From Tigriopus japonicus (taxonomy: Eukaryota; Arthropoda; Copepoda; Harpacticoida; Harpacticidae): a DNA stretch of 64,000 nt. Where the stretch lies: assembly GCA_010645155.1 (NCBI GenBank), contig JAAGOF010000323.1, forward strand, positions 572,571 through 636,570, given 5' to 3'. Of the stretch, positions 38,039 to 50,392 are shown piece by piece. The notes under the pieces were generated by a model. The model made no database searches and was not told the DNA's origin. It saw only the letters and a list, made by a program, of their open reading frames with translations. Numbering within the stretch: position 1 is the first letter of the stretch; each line of letters begins with the position of its first letter. The translations under genes and the position numbers were made by a program.

Positions 38039-41000
38039 TCATGGTCTGGCGAGTGTGCAATTCCGGATTGTAGCAAATTGTTGAGCATAATTGAGAACGC
38101 AGATAGCAGCATTGTTTTCAAAGGTCTGTTCAGCCACCTGTGAAATGCACAAAAAGGCAAAGAAGTGAACAAAGAGATTATAGCCAAGTGGAAATCGTCG
38201 ACAGAGTGAGCGCTCTATTGAATCAGACTTGCCTTGTATTCGGGATTAATGGCCATCCGGAAAGTGTACACGCCAAGGGGAAGCTCGGTCACGTCAATCC
38301 ATTGGCAGTCAATGTTGTAGTAGTAGATGTCTTTACAACCAGGGGTTATCCCTTGATCACCGTAGTTTTCACAATCATATTTGGGTTCCGCACCCTCGCA
38401 ATTGTTATCTTCCAAGCAAAAGCTAGCCTTGTGACCTTCGGCCACGCGAACCCCATTGAAATCGACAATTTCGAAATGTGCAAACGTCTGGAAAGAGATG
38501 ACATCTCTACATTTCTCTACATCCTGACCTCAGTCAAGGATGCAGACAAATGAACGAAAATTAGAAAGGCTGCTTGGTGAAAATGTTGTCTTTGGAGGGT
38601 TGTTTGCTTATTGGCTTTCGGATTCAGGAAGAGAAATAACGCATTTTTTAACAATCGAAAATAATAGTGTTACATAGATGTTGCAACTAAAACACTTACT
38701 TGATTTGGCAAACTTCTTCATTTCATAAAGTGCAGGTCTGGTTTTAACCTTAGAAGGCATTACTAAAAATTCACCCACATGTCCCGTAAAAGTAAGTGAA
38801 GGAAGACGAATTGTGGCAATTAACAGGGTACTAATATAGTTAAGACAATGTTTCATACCAACAAAACCTTTGAGGATTATCAATATCTGGTGAATTAGGA
38901 ACAATTGTAAGCATGCTCATCTTTTCTTTCCTTTTTTACGGACCAGTTTTACTTCGGAGGAGCTTTTTATGTTGCGTTTTGAAAGTGTTCTCGAACCAGC
39001 AACTCGGGCTCAACTTTGGCACACAATTTGCTTTTTTGCACCAGAAATCCTCTTTGGGCCACCACCCATAACGTGATGTCGTAAATGAAGAAATTATGCT
39101 GCCAAGTCTTTTTTGGCACACCTTAGTGCCAGGACGTGGTAACCTTCAGGCCCTTGTTTGTTCGTGCTTAAAAGCCATTAGGCACATGTTTTGGGGACTT
39201 AATAGGAGAATGTCAATGTGGAACAGGGCCTCTTGACACGCATGATGAAAGTACAGTTTGGTGCCATTTCATGGTGACATGACAAGGAAATGAGTTTCCA
39301 GATTCCAGGACTCAAAAGGGGAAGCTCTTCATTGAGACAAATTGAAATTTTAGGGCCAAAAGAACTAGTCTTTTTCTCACCTCCATGCTGTGATAATGTT
39401 GATGGCAAGCATGCCAATCCCATTGGGATTTGGGGATAAATGGGCGGAAATCTGCCGTTCCAATATTTGCAATGCTGGTGGTGAACCTTAAAAGCCTTCG
39501 AGTTTGCATGGCATAATCACTATGATGTTTTTGCAACCGATATGCTTCACTGGCAAGGCAATTTTCTTCCATTGCGCACTAAAAACAAAAAATAATGAAA
39601 TGGTATTCGCACCATACTGTGTATGATCTAGAAAACATTTTATCTACACGTTACCTAAAAAATGGAGAATGATTTCATGTGTTTAATTCCTAAATGAAGT
39701 CTTACTTGAAGAAAGAATAATTGCTTGTCTTCTAGATGTGCAGAACTCATTAGTTCATAGATGTCGGGTTCCAAATCTGATTGGTTTTCCACGCAAACTA
39801 CACTTGCTACATCCAGTTTGCCAGTCCCGGGACAAAAATTGTCTAAATCATGCTCACACTCGTAAAGAGATTCCTCGTTGCCTTTACAAGAAACACCAGT
39901 GAGCACTGGTTGTGGAACAGAGTTTGTTCCATTCTTGATCTCTTGAGCTGGACTGAAGTGGAAGGTTTGTGGGGCGGAAGAGGCGTATTTTAAACCAAGC
40001 TCCCGGCAAACAACCTAAACGTAAACGCAACTTAAGATACGGAGCAGCTCAACCTTTTAAAACTCTGGACCAACCAACCATGGCTTCTGGAATGCCCCAA
40101 CCATCGCCACAAACGGTTCCCCAGTGTTTTTGACCTTCGATGAGGGCCTCAACGCGACCTGTAACAATCATTGAAATGTCAAATGATAATTAAAGTGGAG
40201 CCATTTTTTTATCCACATATTTTAGCTTTGTGACCCACATCAATCAAGAATTGAGGGTAGCCGCGCAAAATGTGTTCTGGCATTTTGTTACAAAAGATAG
40301 TCACACTACCTTCTTCAGGAACTCTTCCACCGCGAATACGCACTTCAATGTCTTTATGAGCCTCGGCAATGGGCGTTTTTGGCTTGGGTGTGGTCGTAGG
40401 TGGAGGAACAGTGGTCGGTGGAAGCGGTTCTTTGCAGCGCACACCAGCAGCTTCTGTTGATTCACAATCATTTATGCCCCAACCGTCAAATCTGCAAAAT
40501 TTATGCATCAGAACTATGAGTTTCAAATCTGTGAAAATCATCAATGGTCTTGTTTGATACTGTAGATCAGGGGTCGGCAACCGGTGGCCCACGGCCCACA
40601 TGTGGGCCCAAGCGTGGTCATTGGTGGGCTCAGGCGCTTGGGGGAAAGTCGAAAAAAGTGGGCCTGCAAGCCATCCATAGTACTGTGCTCGTGGGCCCAA
40701 AGCTCTTTGATCGTTAATTTCTGGGCCCTTGGACCTACCAACGTCGCTTTGGTGACAACCGCTTGCCACCTTGTAGCCCTTGCTACGCCCTTGCCAAAAG
40801 GTAGTCAAATTGGTGGGCCTTGACCTAAAACCGGTTGCCGACCCCTGCTGTAAATTAATATGTTATTGAAACCCCCACCATTTCAAATATTAAAGAAACA
40901 TAACTAATATCATTTTTGAGGATCTGTTTAGAAATGACAAATGTAGTAAAAGAGATAAATCACATCTTCCAGCTACGAGTTTTTTTCAGTTTATGATTTG

Positions 41001-44000
41001 TATATGAATGCGCATGATTCGTGATCTGGAAATGGCCACCCAGTTAAACTAAAACCTGCTGGCGACCATTAATACTTTCAAAACTAACTCCTTTTGATTA
41101 TACATCTACTCTTGGAAGGGTCGAAGACAATTGTAAAAAATCAGTCCAAGTTACGTAAAAGGCGTTCCTGCTTACCTTTACAAGCAAAAAACGAGTAAGA
41201 TTATTTGAAATTCAACTTAATGGTAACAAAGGTGCGTCTAAAGGTGGCTCTCAAAATCAGCGTTCCCGCTCATTTGACCAAAGTATTTCCTATTTCAACG
41301 AAACTCATTTCGTCGAAAATATTTGGTTTCATGGTTTTTGTAAAATGATATTTTGGTTAATTGATCTTTTATCGGCATTATGGCAAAATGAGCGGGACCT
41401 CGTCAAATTCAAAAATGACAAGGTAAATGAAGGCGGTGATAAAAAATTGAAGGTTATTTTGTTTCTTGGTTTATTGAATACCTTTTTAGGAAAGTCTTCT
41501 TACCGGCAATCTGTGATTGATTTTTCTGTGCCATAGCAATACATGTTGTCCATCCAAATCCTTTTAAGGCTGTATCCAAATTGAGAGCTGTGCGTTGGTC
41601 CAATGGCTCCAGGAAAGCCCAACTCATTACACGCAATCTTGGCCTCAACAGCGTCCCACTCATCATCACATATCGATCCCCATTCTCCCATGTGATAGAT
41701 CTGAATGTTGCCCTACAATCAAAAAAGCATACCTTGTTAATGTCAATCCTTATCGATCCTCAACTTCAAACATTACTTCATGAGGGGTTCGTCCATTCAC
41801 CAAACGAAGCTGTCCTTCCTTTGGCCGAGTGAAACTTGGCTCAGAAGGTTCTATTGGTTCCACTTCATTCTCCAAAGATTCCAACACATCTATGAGCTTG
41901 TCAATTTCACTCTCAGAGTCATCCACTTTTTCGCCGACAAATTTGTACTGTGTAAGATTAAAATTTGTGCCAGGTTCTTCGATGTTAAGATTTCCAACTT
42001 GCACAATTGCTAACCCCGACACAAGGATACGATGCTTTTTGTTACGTATTCTGATTTAAAAGACGCTTTAAAATAATTAAAACAAGGGAGAAAGCAGCCT
42101 TCGAACAATTGTTTTAGAACTGCAAGTCACAGACGATACTTTGTAATACTTGGAACGCAGGAGACTTGAAAAGAAGATTAATCCTCTGTCGAAAAAAATG
42201 ATAACGTAACAATATAACACTTTTTGCAACAATGCAACGCAAAGGACTACCTTTATCACAGGGAGAGGTTTGGCGGACTAAGTGTAGAATTTTGGCGATT
42301 TTAGTACAAAGACTTCGTCCGTTTATCTACTACAGGGTCGATGGTCCAAGTATGGGTTTTGGCGTTTTTGTACATAATCAGTGTCCGTTTCAGTTCTAAT
42401 TGAGGTTCATAGACTTATTTCCTTGGCCCATCCCCAAAAACAAGGAGACATGGTGGGATACCAAACACTCAACTCCAACCCAAAATTCTGCTCTCCTCCC
42501 TTTGAGGGACAAATACAAGGCCTTGTGCCAACTGTCCCAATTACTTTATTGACGTCATGATCTCATCCATGCCCAAGGAACATACACAAAACAACTTCTT
42601 TGCCTTAATACTTCGGAATTCTTAAACTGTAAATTTTGAAAAAAAAATCCTTTGAAAACTACAAGACTTACCTTACAAGAAAACTTACAAGGTCTTAAAG
42701 GGTATACACGTAGGCCGCCGACCCTGTACCTGAGGCTCATAATTTTCTGGTTTTTGGTCAAGCTTTAAAATTGACTAGAATACCGAACATTCCATTCCAA
42801 CCCAAAATCTTGCCTTTCTTCCTTTGAGGTATAGTGCAAGGATCATTAAATACCGGGATGCCTCGGCTACTGGCAAAATCAATCTTTCGAATTCTGTATT
42901 AGTCAGAGAAAAATCTAATTAAACCAGTTGTCCAGCTGGTAATATAAAGCTCACCTGCTCAATTTCTACTTGATCGACTGAAATTTGTTGCATTTAGAGT
43001 AATTTGAAGGATAGAGCATAGCGCGCTCTTCCGACAGAACATTTGCACCAACAATTTTTCAATTTCAATGGTCAAAAAGGCTCAATTTTTCTCTCGTTTC
43101 CGCCCGTATGTATTGCCACTGTAACAAATTTCGAAACGTTGTTATTCGTGAACGGGGGAAAATATCACGCTGAAATTCAGCAAACGACATCCTTAAATGC
43201 TTGTCTTATCAATCTTATCCAAGCAAAATCGCTTACTTGTATGGTATTCGATTTATAAAAAATCCACAGCTGAACGCCTGAGCGGAGGCCTCCATGTCTT
43301 ACGATTTCCTTGCATAGTGTCAACAGTCCCAATTTTTTTATCGATGCCATGAACTGTATCATGCCCAGGGTTTCAACAGAGAAATGTAAAAAGGAACTTC
43401 TATTCAGCAATACCTCATGATTCGTCAGTTTTAGATCTGAAAAATATCCATCGAAAATTGAAATATTGATGATAGACTTAAGGTGTCAACTTTTCGGCCA
43501 TTGACCATGTATGTTCATTATCCCCATATTATTAGTAATGTCAGGTAGAGATGGACCGAAATAACCGATTAACCTTTTAACCGAAACCAAAGCAGCTGAC
43601 TTTGAAGTTATATTCTCTATATATAAAGAGAAATATAAAATATATCTATGTCTCTATATATAAAGACACAATCTTTAGGGGACATCAGACTATCAAGCTT
43701 CAAAGTGGTCACCATCTCCAACCTGTACATGGCTTTGAGCCTGGGCCTGAACTTGCTGCTTCTGATCGCAAACTCATCAAGCATGATGGTCCACTCCAAC
43801 TGCACATAAGCTTTGAGAGCATCCGCATTCAGGTGGGGTATGGCGCATGCCCTTGACTCTACATAGCTCCAAAAGGCAAAGACAATTGATTTGAGGTCCG
43901 TGGATAATGTCGGTCAGAGACCACATGGTTGGAAGCCCTCAAAGTTTTTCTCACACCATTGTTGTAACATTTCGCTCTTGTGACTAGGAACTATACGTGT

Positions 44001-46608
44001 ATTCTGTTGAAATACATATTCCCCACTGGGGAAAGCCCCTATTGATGGCTTGATAACTGCCTGGAGGATCCCCAAGCAAACCTGAGGTGAGATGATAAGT
44101 GTCGATGGTTGGGTTCTCAGTGATGCTCTCCTTCAGGTCAGCCAGGAACTCCTCAAACCTTTTCTTGTTGTGACCACCTGTTCAAGGCTTCTAACAAAGG
44201 AACTATCCAGAGAACTTGAGCTTTCTGACCTTGGCCCACAAAGCCTTTCAACAATAAACAGACTTGAAGATTTTAGTTAGAACTTGGGCGTAACCTGGTG
44301 TCTTTTAAGATGTCTCATTCCGGTTGAGCTTAATGCAGTTTTCACAAGAAGAAGTGGAAGTAAACGGAGTAAAACATTGCCTGATGGAAAAGCAGGAGAG
44401 CAAAATTCAATATGCTGGAATTGGAGCCAAATTAGTGACGGTTCTTATTTTTTGTGAGTCACGGTGTACATTCACCATTCATTTTAACATTCTTATTAAC
44501 GGTGGCCAAAATGGGATTTTGTAAATTCTGAAATAATTATATTTTAATGGAAATTTAAATTTTTAAGTTAAGTTTAAGTTTTAATTTAAGGAAGCCAGAG
44601 TGGCCACGCGTACTAGCGCGTTCTTAAAAGTGCCGAGTGTAAGTGCTTCCCCAGACGGCGTAGGTTCGAATCCTGTTGGGGGTCGGATTGAAGCTGTCGG
44701 GAGAAATCCTTCAATTTACAGGGAATCGCATTCCTTGTAGCGGTAATAAAAAATCCGCAAAAAAAAGAAGAAAAAAATGGAACACAATTCATCAAACTTA
44801 GTTCATGTCTGCTTTCAGTTTCGGTAAGCAAGGGGCGAAATCGAAAATTCGGCAAATTTGGTATGGTTTTAAATCCTAGGCAGTAAGATATCTAGGTATT
44901 AATCTCTTTACAGAAAAGGCTGTTTCAAGTATCGAAGAAACGAAAGGAAGGGCTCTTACCAAACATTTTAAAGTTCATTTAATCACATCATTGTGAGAAG
45001 AAGTGTGAGGGTCCTTTAGGATCCATTTACAGGGTCGGCGGCCCAAGTGTAGACCGCTTAACGTCGTCATAACTCTTGCAGTTTTCAATTGATATTTTTC
45101 AACTTTACATTTTAAGAATTCTGAAGTGTTAAGAAACAAAAGTTGTTTAGTAGATATCCCTGTGGGAGCCCTTGAGCATGGGTAAGATCATGACATCGAT
45201 GAAGTAATTGGGACAGTTGGCACAGAGGCTTGCATTTGTCCCTCAAGAGGAGGAGGGCAGAATTTTGGGTTGGAGTCCATTGTTTGGTACTTCAACATGT
45301 CTCACTTTTAAGGATGGGCCAAAATAGGAAGTCTATGAGCCTCAATTAGACCTGAAACGAACACTGGTTATGTAGTAAAAACGGCAAAATCCACACTTGG
45401 ACCGCCGACCCTGTACACAGTTGGTCCATTAGTGCTTAAAATCGATTAGTGTTTTTTATAATTCCATGGATGGCATGGATATATATAATGAATTCAAATA
45501 CAGTTTTAGACGCCATAGTTTCAATGGGCCATGCACAAAGGTTGCTCAAGTAAGCGTCTTAGATCATAACGCTAGTGGTAAAACAAGGCCTTTGGTTGTG
45601 CCCATTTTGGCGAATCTAAGTCATTTTCATTCTGTCGTCTATTCGAAGAGCGTGGGTTCTTGGAAATGATCGACATTTCACGTAATGAAATATCGTGGCT
45701 GGAGTTGGGTATAAAATATGCAAAATTTACTTTCAGGGTGATAACATAAAAAGCACTTGAGCAAGTCTTGTGCTACTACAAAAGTAGAGCTTAATAGATG
45801 CATATTTGTTCTGTTGATTCCATAAAATGACATCAATACTTGAAAATTTGTCTCATAAAGAGAAATGAAAGAGTTTTTACTCTTTCATTCTAGCAATCTA
45901 TGATTTTATTTATCTCATTTTCAACTGAATAAACTGAGCCTATTATCAATCAGATGTAGGCAGAGGTTTCAACATAAATGTAAAATAGCAATCATTTCCA
46001 GGGACCTAGACTTATTGAATACACGCTAAAATAGAAATCCCTTGAATTTGCCAAAATGGGCCGAATAACTTAGAACAGCCAAAGGCCCTGTTTTCCCGCT
46101 AGCGATTTGATTTTAAACGCTCACTTGAGCAAATTTTGTGCATGTCCCATTATATTTCATGAAATTTTTCGACGAAGTAATTCTAATTGAAAACATTCTT
46201 TTTTTAAATGATTAACCCAACCCTCGAAATACTCAACACTATCGTAATTGCAAATCCAATTGGACTATTCCTGGTGCTTTGACTTTTTTCCTGCCTTCAC
46301 TAACAACTCTTTTCTCACTGGCAACCCGTTTAAACCAAGTATTTTTGCATTTTGTAACCTTGTGTTGGAGTAGGTCGAGTTGTGGAAGGAGTTGTTGGGG
46401 ATGGGGCAAATCGGTTGTAGAACATTAAAGTCGGTGAGTCCGCTTGCATTAGTTGGAGGATTCTCTGTCTTCGTCTCCTTTGTCGTCGAGATGTTCTTCG
46501 ATGAGATCGCACATCTTCATCTGGATTAGCACAAAGCACGACCATAGCATCCAAGAAAATGCACAAGGCCAAAAAGCCAGCTAAAAATTGTATGTTACTA
46601 GACAACAT
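38039..46608 (-). CDS. Lysyl oxidase-like protein, two SRCR domains plus LOX domain, complete (604 aa)
   Basis: Secreted copper amine oxidase that deaminates lysine in collagen-like matrix proteins. Nine exons in transcript order: 46608-46359, 42009-41777, 41712-41504, 40491-40310, 40158-40079, 40014-39706, 39578-39381, 38487-38233, 38137-38039. All phases agree. Residues 1-27 are a signal peptide. 41-49 is the basic run RRQRRRRQR, a furin-like site. SRCR1 is about 151-250 (WGSICDDEWD), then comes a Pro/Thr linker. SRCR2 is about 281-392 (WGTVCGDGWG). LOX runs about 398-604, with copper histidines in WHACHQHYH (477, 480, 482, 484), LTQ lysine 507 (GHKASFCLED) and tyrosine 542 (GCKDIY), 35 residues apart as in LOX. 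Intron 8 uses a GC donor (GCAAGT). The C-terminus ends soon after NC and is shorter than in vertebrates. The first-exon donor (GTTACA) is weak; an upstream in-frame ATG at 46695 would add 29 residues. Confidence 0.93.
40568..40847. mobile_element. hAT-type MITE (280 bp) in LOXL intron
   Basis: Ends CAGGGGTCGGCAACCGG and CCGGTTGCCGACCCCTG, the widespread hAT terminal motif. Flanks CTGTAGAT and CTGTAAAT form an 8-bp duplication with one mismatch. It sits between LOXL coding exons 3 and 4. Confidence 0.9.
42333..42726. mobile_element. TA-flanked MITE D, copy 1 (394 bp) in LOXL intron 1
   Basis: Starts CAGGGTCGATGGTCCAAG and ends GGCCGCCGACCCTG with TA on both sides (42331, 42727), so it is Tc1/mariner type. 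Its sequence matches the reverse complement of 45030-45413, including ACTCCAACCCAAAATTCTG and CAACTGTCCCAATTACTT. Confidence 0.87.
42837..43310. repeat. Dispersed repeat C, copy 2 (LOXL intron 1)
   Basis: Direct copy of 32585-33012, with an extra block near 43051-43080. Confidence 0.82.
43614..43668. repeat. AT-rich short direct repeats
   Basis: CTCTATATATAAAGA occurs twice about 40 bp apart, inside LOXL intron 1. Confidence 0.7.
44590..44776 (+). mobile_element. tRNA-derived SINE with LINE-like 3' tail (LOXL intron 1)
   Basis: The head is tRNA-like: GGAAGCCAGAGTGGCC with an A-box-like start, and a perfect B box GGTTCGAATCC at 44663-44673; the long gap between the boxes suggests a class II (Leu/Ser-type) tRNA ancestor. 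The tail ATTCCTTGTAGCGGTAATAA then AAAATCCG and an A-rich run matches the 3' end of the LINE at 22084-22632. Small size, Pol III boxes and a shared LINE tail are the SINE hallmarks. It is antisense to LOXL. Confidence 0.85.
45030..45413. mobile_element. TA-flanked MITE D, copy 2 (384 bp), inverted relative to copy 1
   Basis: Starts CAGGGTCGGCGGCCCAAG and ends CTTGGACCGCCGACCCTG, with TA at 45028 and 45414. The terminal inverted repeat is about 22 bp with one or two mismatches. Confidence 0.9.
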
Positions 46609-48713
46609 GTTTTTGATGGAAGTTGAACACCTCCAGCAATCTCGCCAAAGATCGCGGTCAAACTGAGGGGGAAAGCTTATCCCGTGATCCTCCATCGCGT
46701 TTTTTGACTCAGTTCCTAGGTGTGTTTTTTTTTGCCCAAAGAGGGAGCATTACTGACATTGAAATTCACGTTGATCTTTGGAACATTTCCCCCAATTGAG
46801 GTGGAACTGCCGCAATAACTCTCGAATGAAATTTCACTTCTTGGGTACATTTAAAAGCTATGGATCGACGAAATTGTTTTGCAATAATTTGAAATAGGTA
46901 AAGCATTTGATATTATTTTGAAACTTCGATATCTTTTCTTCATGTTCTCATCTATGCTAGATCACTTTAATAAAAGAGTACGATCATAAAGTGCGCCATC
47001 TAGTGGATTTCTTGCGGCCACAGCTCGCCGTTCTCATGATACACATATTTTTGAAGATTGCAATCGTCAATCATCACTTTTGGACAAACGTAAGTGCCTC
47101 AAATGTTGACTGAGTATTGTTAATGGACCTGTGGTGGATTTTGGTTGAAATTTTTGGTAAAATACCTTTCAAATTGACATGGAAATCTGACTACTGAAAA
47201 GGTAATTCAGGCATGATATATGCCAAAATTCATCAGAAAAACACTTTTACCAGAGTTTTACCAAACAACTGTTTAGTCAGTTTGAATTTAGTTTTCCAAA
47301 ACAAAATACCGAGTCGTCAGGGGTTTCTTAAGGTACAATTATACGAATTTTTTCGACAAACTGCAAAAGTATAGATTTATTCGAATTTATTAAAAAACAA
47401 TACAGGTCAAAGATCTCAAAAAATCTTTGGGACACCTCTTTAAAGGTCTCTAAAAGAGAAAGTTCTTCTGAGAATGACAACGGTCGTCAGATGCTCCTGC
47501 AAAAAGCTGCCTTTGGAAACATACCATTTGGAGTGCCGAAGTTCGTTGTCAACAAGTACTGTAGTTTCAACAAACGCCATATCGTTTAGTTATATTTCCT
47601 TTTATTTCACAAATATTCCAATGCTTCGTTTCATGAAATCAAATGGTGGCTTTAAAACGGAGGAGCGTATTTTTGTTTCATTTTTTGGTATTTTTTGGGG
47701 GGGGATATGAATCTAAAGAAGAATATATTTTTGCAATCCAATGAACAATTAATAGCAGGTCCAGAAATTTTCGAAGGTACAATCTTTATCTGAAACCCAC
47801 AATTCTCAAATTATATCTTGCAACAGCATGTTGCCCATTTTATGTTTTTATATGTGTAGTAGGTAATTTGTGATAGTTCTTTCTTGCAAGAACTGCTTAA
47901 CTCTAAATTTGAGACGGATGACCTTTACTTCGAAGCAAATGTTAATGAGAAAAAGTGTGCCAAGCTCTCCTTTCCAGACAATTTCCTTCAAGGTAGAATT
48001 TAAAGGACAATGCAAATGTAGGGGAGGCAGCTGAATTGCCTAAATTCTGTGATCCCGAAAACCTGGAATGATTGCTTTTAATTTATCTTCAAATGCATGT
48101 TAAAGAGCATCCGGAACCTACTTATCAAAGCTCAAAAATGTACTATCTCCCAAAGGAAGTTGCGATGTTTTGAATTTGGAACGTTACAATTAGCAGGTTA
48201 ATTGAAATCCTGAATTTTGGGACAATAAAACAACCTTTTTCGTAGATGATGAAAGGTTATGAGCGCTTTAATGTCTTTTCTTTCCCCCAAAAAAATCATT
48301 ACAGTTTATTTCATGAAAACTCTCAAAAACTGGCGCTTAAAGGCCACAACATCCGCACGGTCTCATAAACAGGGCCTACCAGTCACTCGGCCTTCAGATA
48401 AACTTTAATTCTGCACTGTTTGCAAATGCTGGCTTCAAATTGCTTACCAGGCAGGCTGGCCCAGACCAAGTGAATGCAGAAAATTAAAAAAAGCCGATTC
48501 ACTGCAAGAGCGCCGAGAGCCAAGCCATCTGCAACAGCCACTCAAACTTGTGTGCGGCCGCCTCGTAGGCACGTGCAATGTGGCGGCAAGTTCTTTTATC
48601 AGATAGGGCTTCCAATTTGCTGCAATTTGAGCCACTGCTGGCCGAAATTGGTGAAAGGAAAGTGGAGAAAAATTGATTTCCCTGAGGCACTCAAAGTCAA
48701 GAAGCTTACCACC
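46609..48713. other. Upstream flank of LOXL, no further gene seen
   Basis: Presumed LOXL promoter region and intergenic DNA. An N-terminally extended LOXL frame could start at 46695. Nothing else was recognised. Confidence 0.4.
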
Positions 48714-49770
48714 ATGTCCACAACCGACGTAAACAAGACCCGCACCACCATCCAGGCCCTCTCCGAGGCTGGTCACACACCCAACGACATTGCCAGGAGC
48801 GTGAACTACCACGTGGATTCAGTCCGCAAGGTCCTCAGACAGGTCAAGGAGCGCAACGGTCAGACAGATGCCAACCCCATGGGAGGTTCCGTGGCCACCG
48901 CCCTCACCCCCGCCAACATCCGCAGAGTGCGTGACATTGTGAGGAAGGACCCTGTCTGGTCCAACACTAACTTGGACAAGACAACTTGAACGTGTCCAAG
49001 ATGTCTGCCAGCCGTCTGGTGGCTGCGGCCGGACTGAAGAACCTGAAGTCGGTCAAAAGGCCAATGACCAGCAAGATTGGGCTTGAAAGAAGGCTCCAGA
49101 GATCAACCCAGCTTATCACGTGGCTCCAGGAGATCAAAAAGAGAGATGGCAGGGACAAGAGGACCATCCTGTGGAGCGATGAGAAAATGTTCGTCGTTGA
49201 TATGGTGGTCAACACACAGAACAGACCGATCTTGGCCAAGAGCAGCGATGTCAACCTGCAGGCTGTCCTCAGGTCCAAACATCCTGCATCAGTGATGGTC
49301 TTCAGACTGTTTGGATCTGATGGACAAGTGATGCCTCCGCTGTTTGTGCCAAAGGGAGTCAAGATGAACGCTTCATGGTACCTGGACAACGTCATCACCA
49401 AAATTGAGGAGTGGGCGGCTACAGCCTATGGCCCCAACTGGAAGAACCGTGTCTGCCTCATGCAGGATGGTGCACCCTGCCATACTGCCAGAACTGTCCA
49501 GAGGTACCTGAGGGAGAACTGGGGGTAGGATGCCTTCTGGCACTCAATGATGTGGCCACCCTCTTCACCGGACTTGAACCCGCTCGACTTCTGGGTCTGG
49601 TCTTCCCTGGAGGCTGTGCCGAATGCCAGGAGACTCCCCAGCGTTCCAGCCCTGCAGAAAACATTGAGGATGTGTGGGATAAAGTCTTGAACGAGGCGGC
49701 TGTTGAAGTGTTGAGCAGAGGCTGCAGAAAGTGGTGGCCGCAATCGGAATGCACTTTAGATGTTCCCCTT
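48714..49770 (+). pseudogene. Mariner-like transposase relic, DD39D spacing, broken
   Basis: The start ATG at 48714 opens a helix-turn-helix region (TRTTIQALSEAGHTPNDIA) and a linker. A frame change near 48985 leads to LNVSKMSASRLVAAAGLK and then the catalytic core. The first D is in WSDEKMF, the second in MQDGAPCHTA, the third in SPDLNPLDFW. An in-frame TAG lies at 49526. Counting it as one residue, 39 residues separate the second and third D, unlike the 34 of classical mariners. A further shift near 49660 precedes a C-terminal tail (IEDVWDKVLNEAAVEVL). It has at least two frameshifts and one stop, so it is inactive. I could not identify the terminal inverted repeats. Confidence 0.88.
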
Positions 49771-50071
49771 CTTTTTCATGCAGTACGTAGATGTTTTAAA
49801 TTGAAAATTTCTGTGCCGTGTATTTGTGTTGGACGAATACGGGCAATCAAAGACGGATAACGGAAAATAATGTATTGCATGTTTGAGGGAAAATGAATAA
49901 ATCCAAAACTGATCAAAATACATTCGAAAAAGAGGTATTGGAGGAAAGCAACGGAAACAACTATGAGTGAGCAAGAGAGAGAGGAAACGCGGGAACGACT
50001 GTTTGAATCAATACATAACATCTCCCTCCAAATCGCATATCAAATATATTCGATAAAAACAATGTCAGCTC

Positions 50072-50369
50072 TACTGATGGGTTTCGAGTTGGATTTTTGG
50101 CCGAGTTTTGCCACTTTGGATTTTAAGGTCAAAAAGTTGACCCCCAACTAATCTTATCAACTAGAGACGTCATAAAATATGGCAGCACTGCCAACTCGAA
50201 ATCCAAAAGTAAAGCTACTGATGGAACTCGAAATCGAACTAGTTCGAGTGTTGCCAAATTGGTCCCTGTTTAGGTCTTTTTGAAAACGTTCAATACAACC
50301 TGCCCTAATCAACAATGATAAACTTCCGAGTAAAAAATGGCAGCACTCCCGGTTCGAAACCCATCACTA
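50072..50369. mobile_element. hAT-type MITE (298 bp)
   Basis: Ends TACTGATGGGTTTCGA and TCGAAACCCATCACTA, flanked by a perfect 8-bp duplication GTCAGCTC (50064-50071, 50370-50377). The interior holds repeats of ACTCGAAATC and its complement, with a partial internal copy of the end (CTACTGATGG near 50215). Confidence 0.88.
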
Positions 50370-50392
50370 GTCAGCTCCTCTCGCAAAGACTT

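Noticed and set aside
43551..43575. hAT-like tip TAGAGATGGACCG in LOXL intron 1
   Set aside because: The complementary end was not found.
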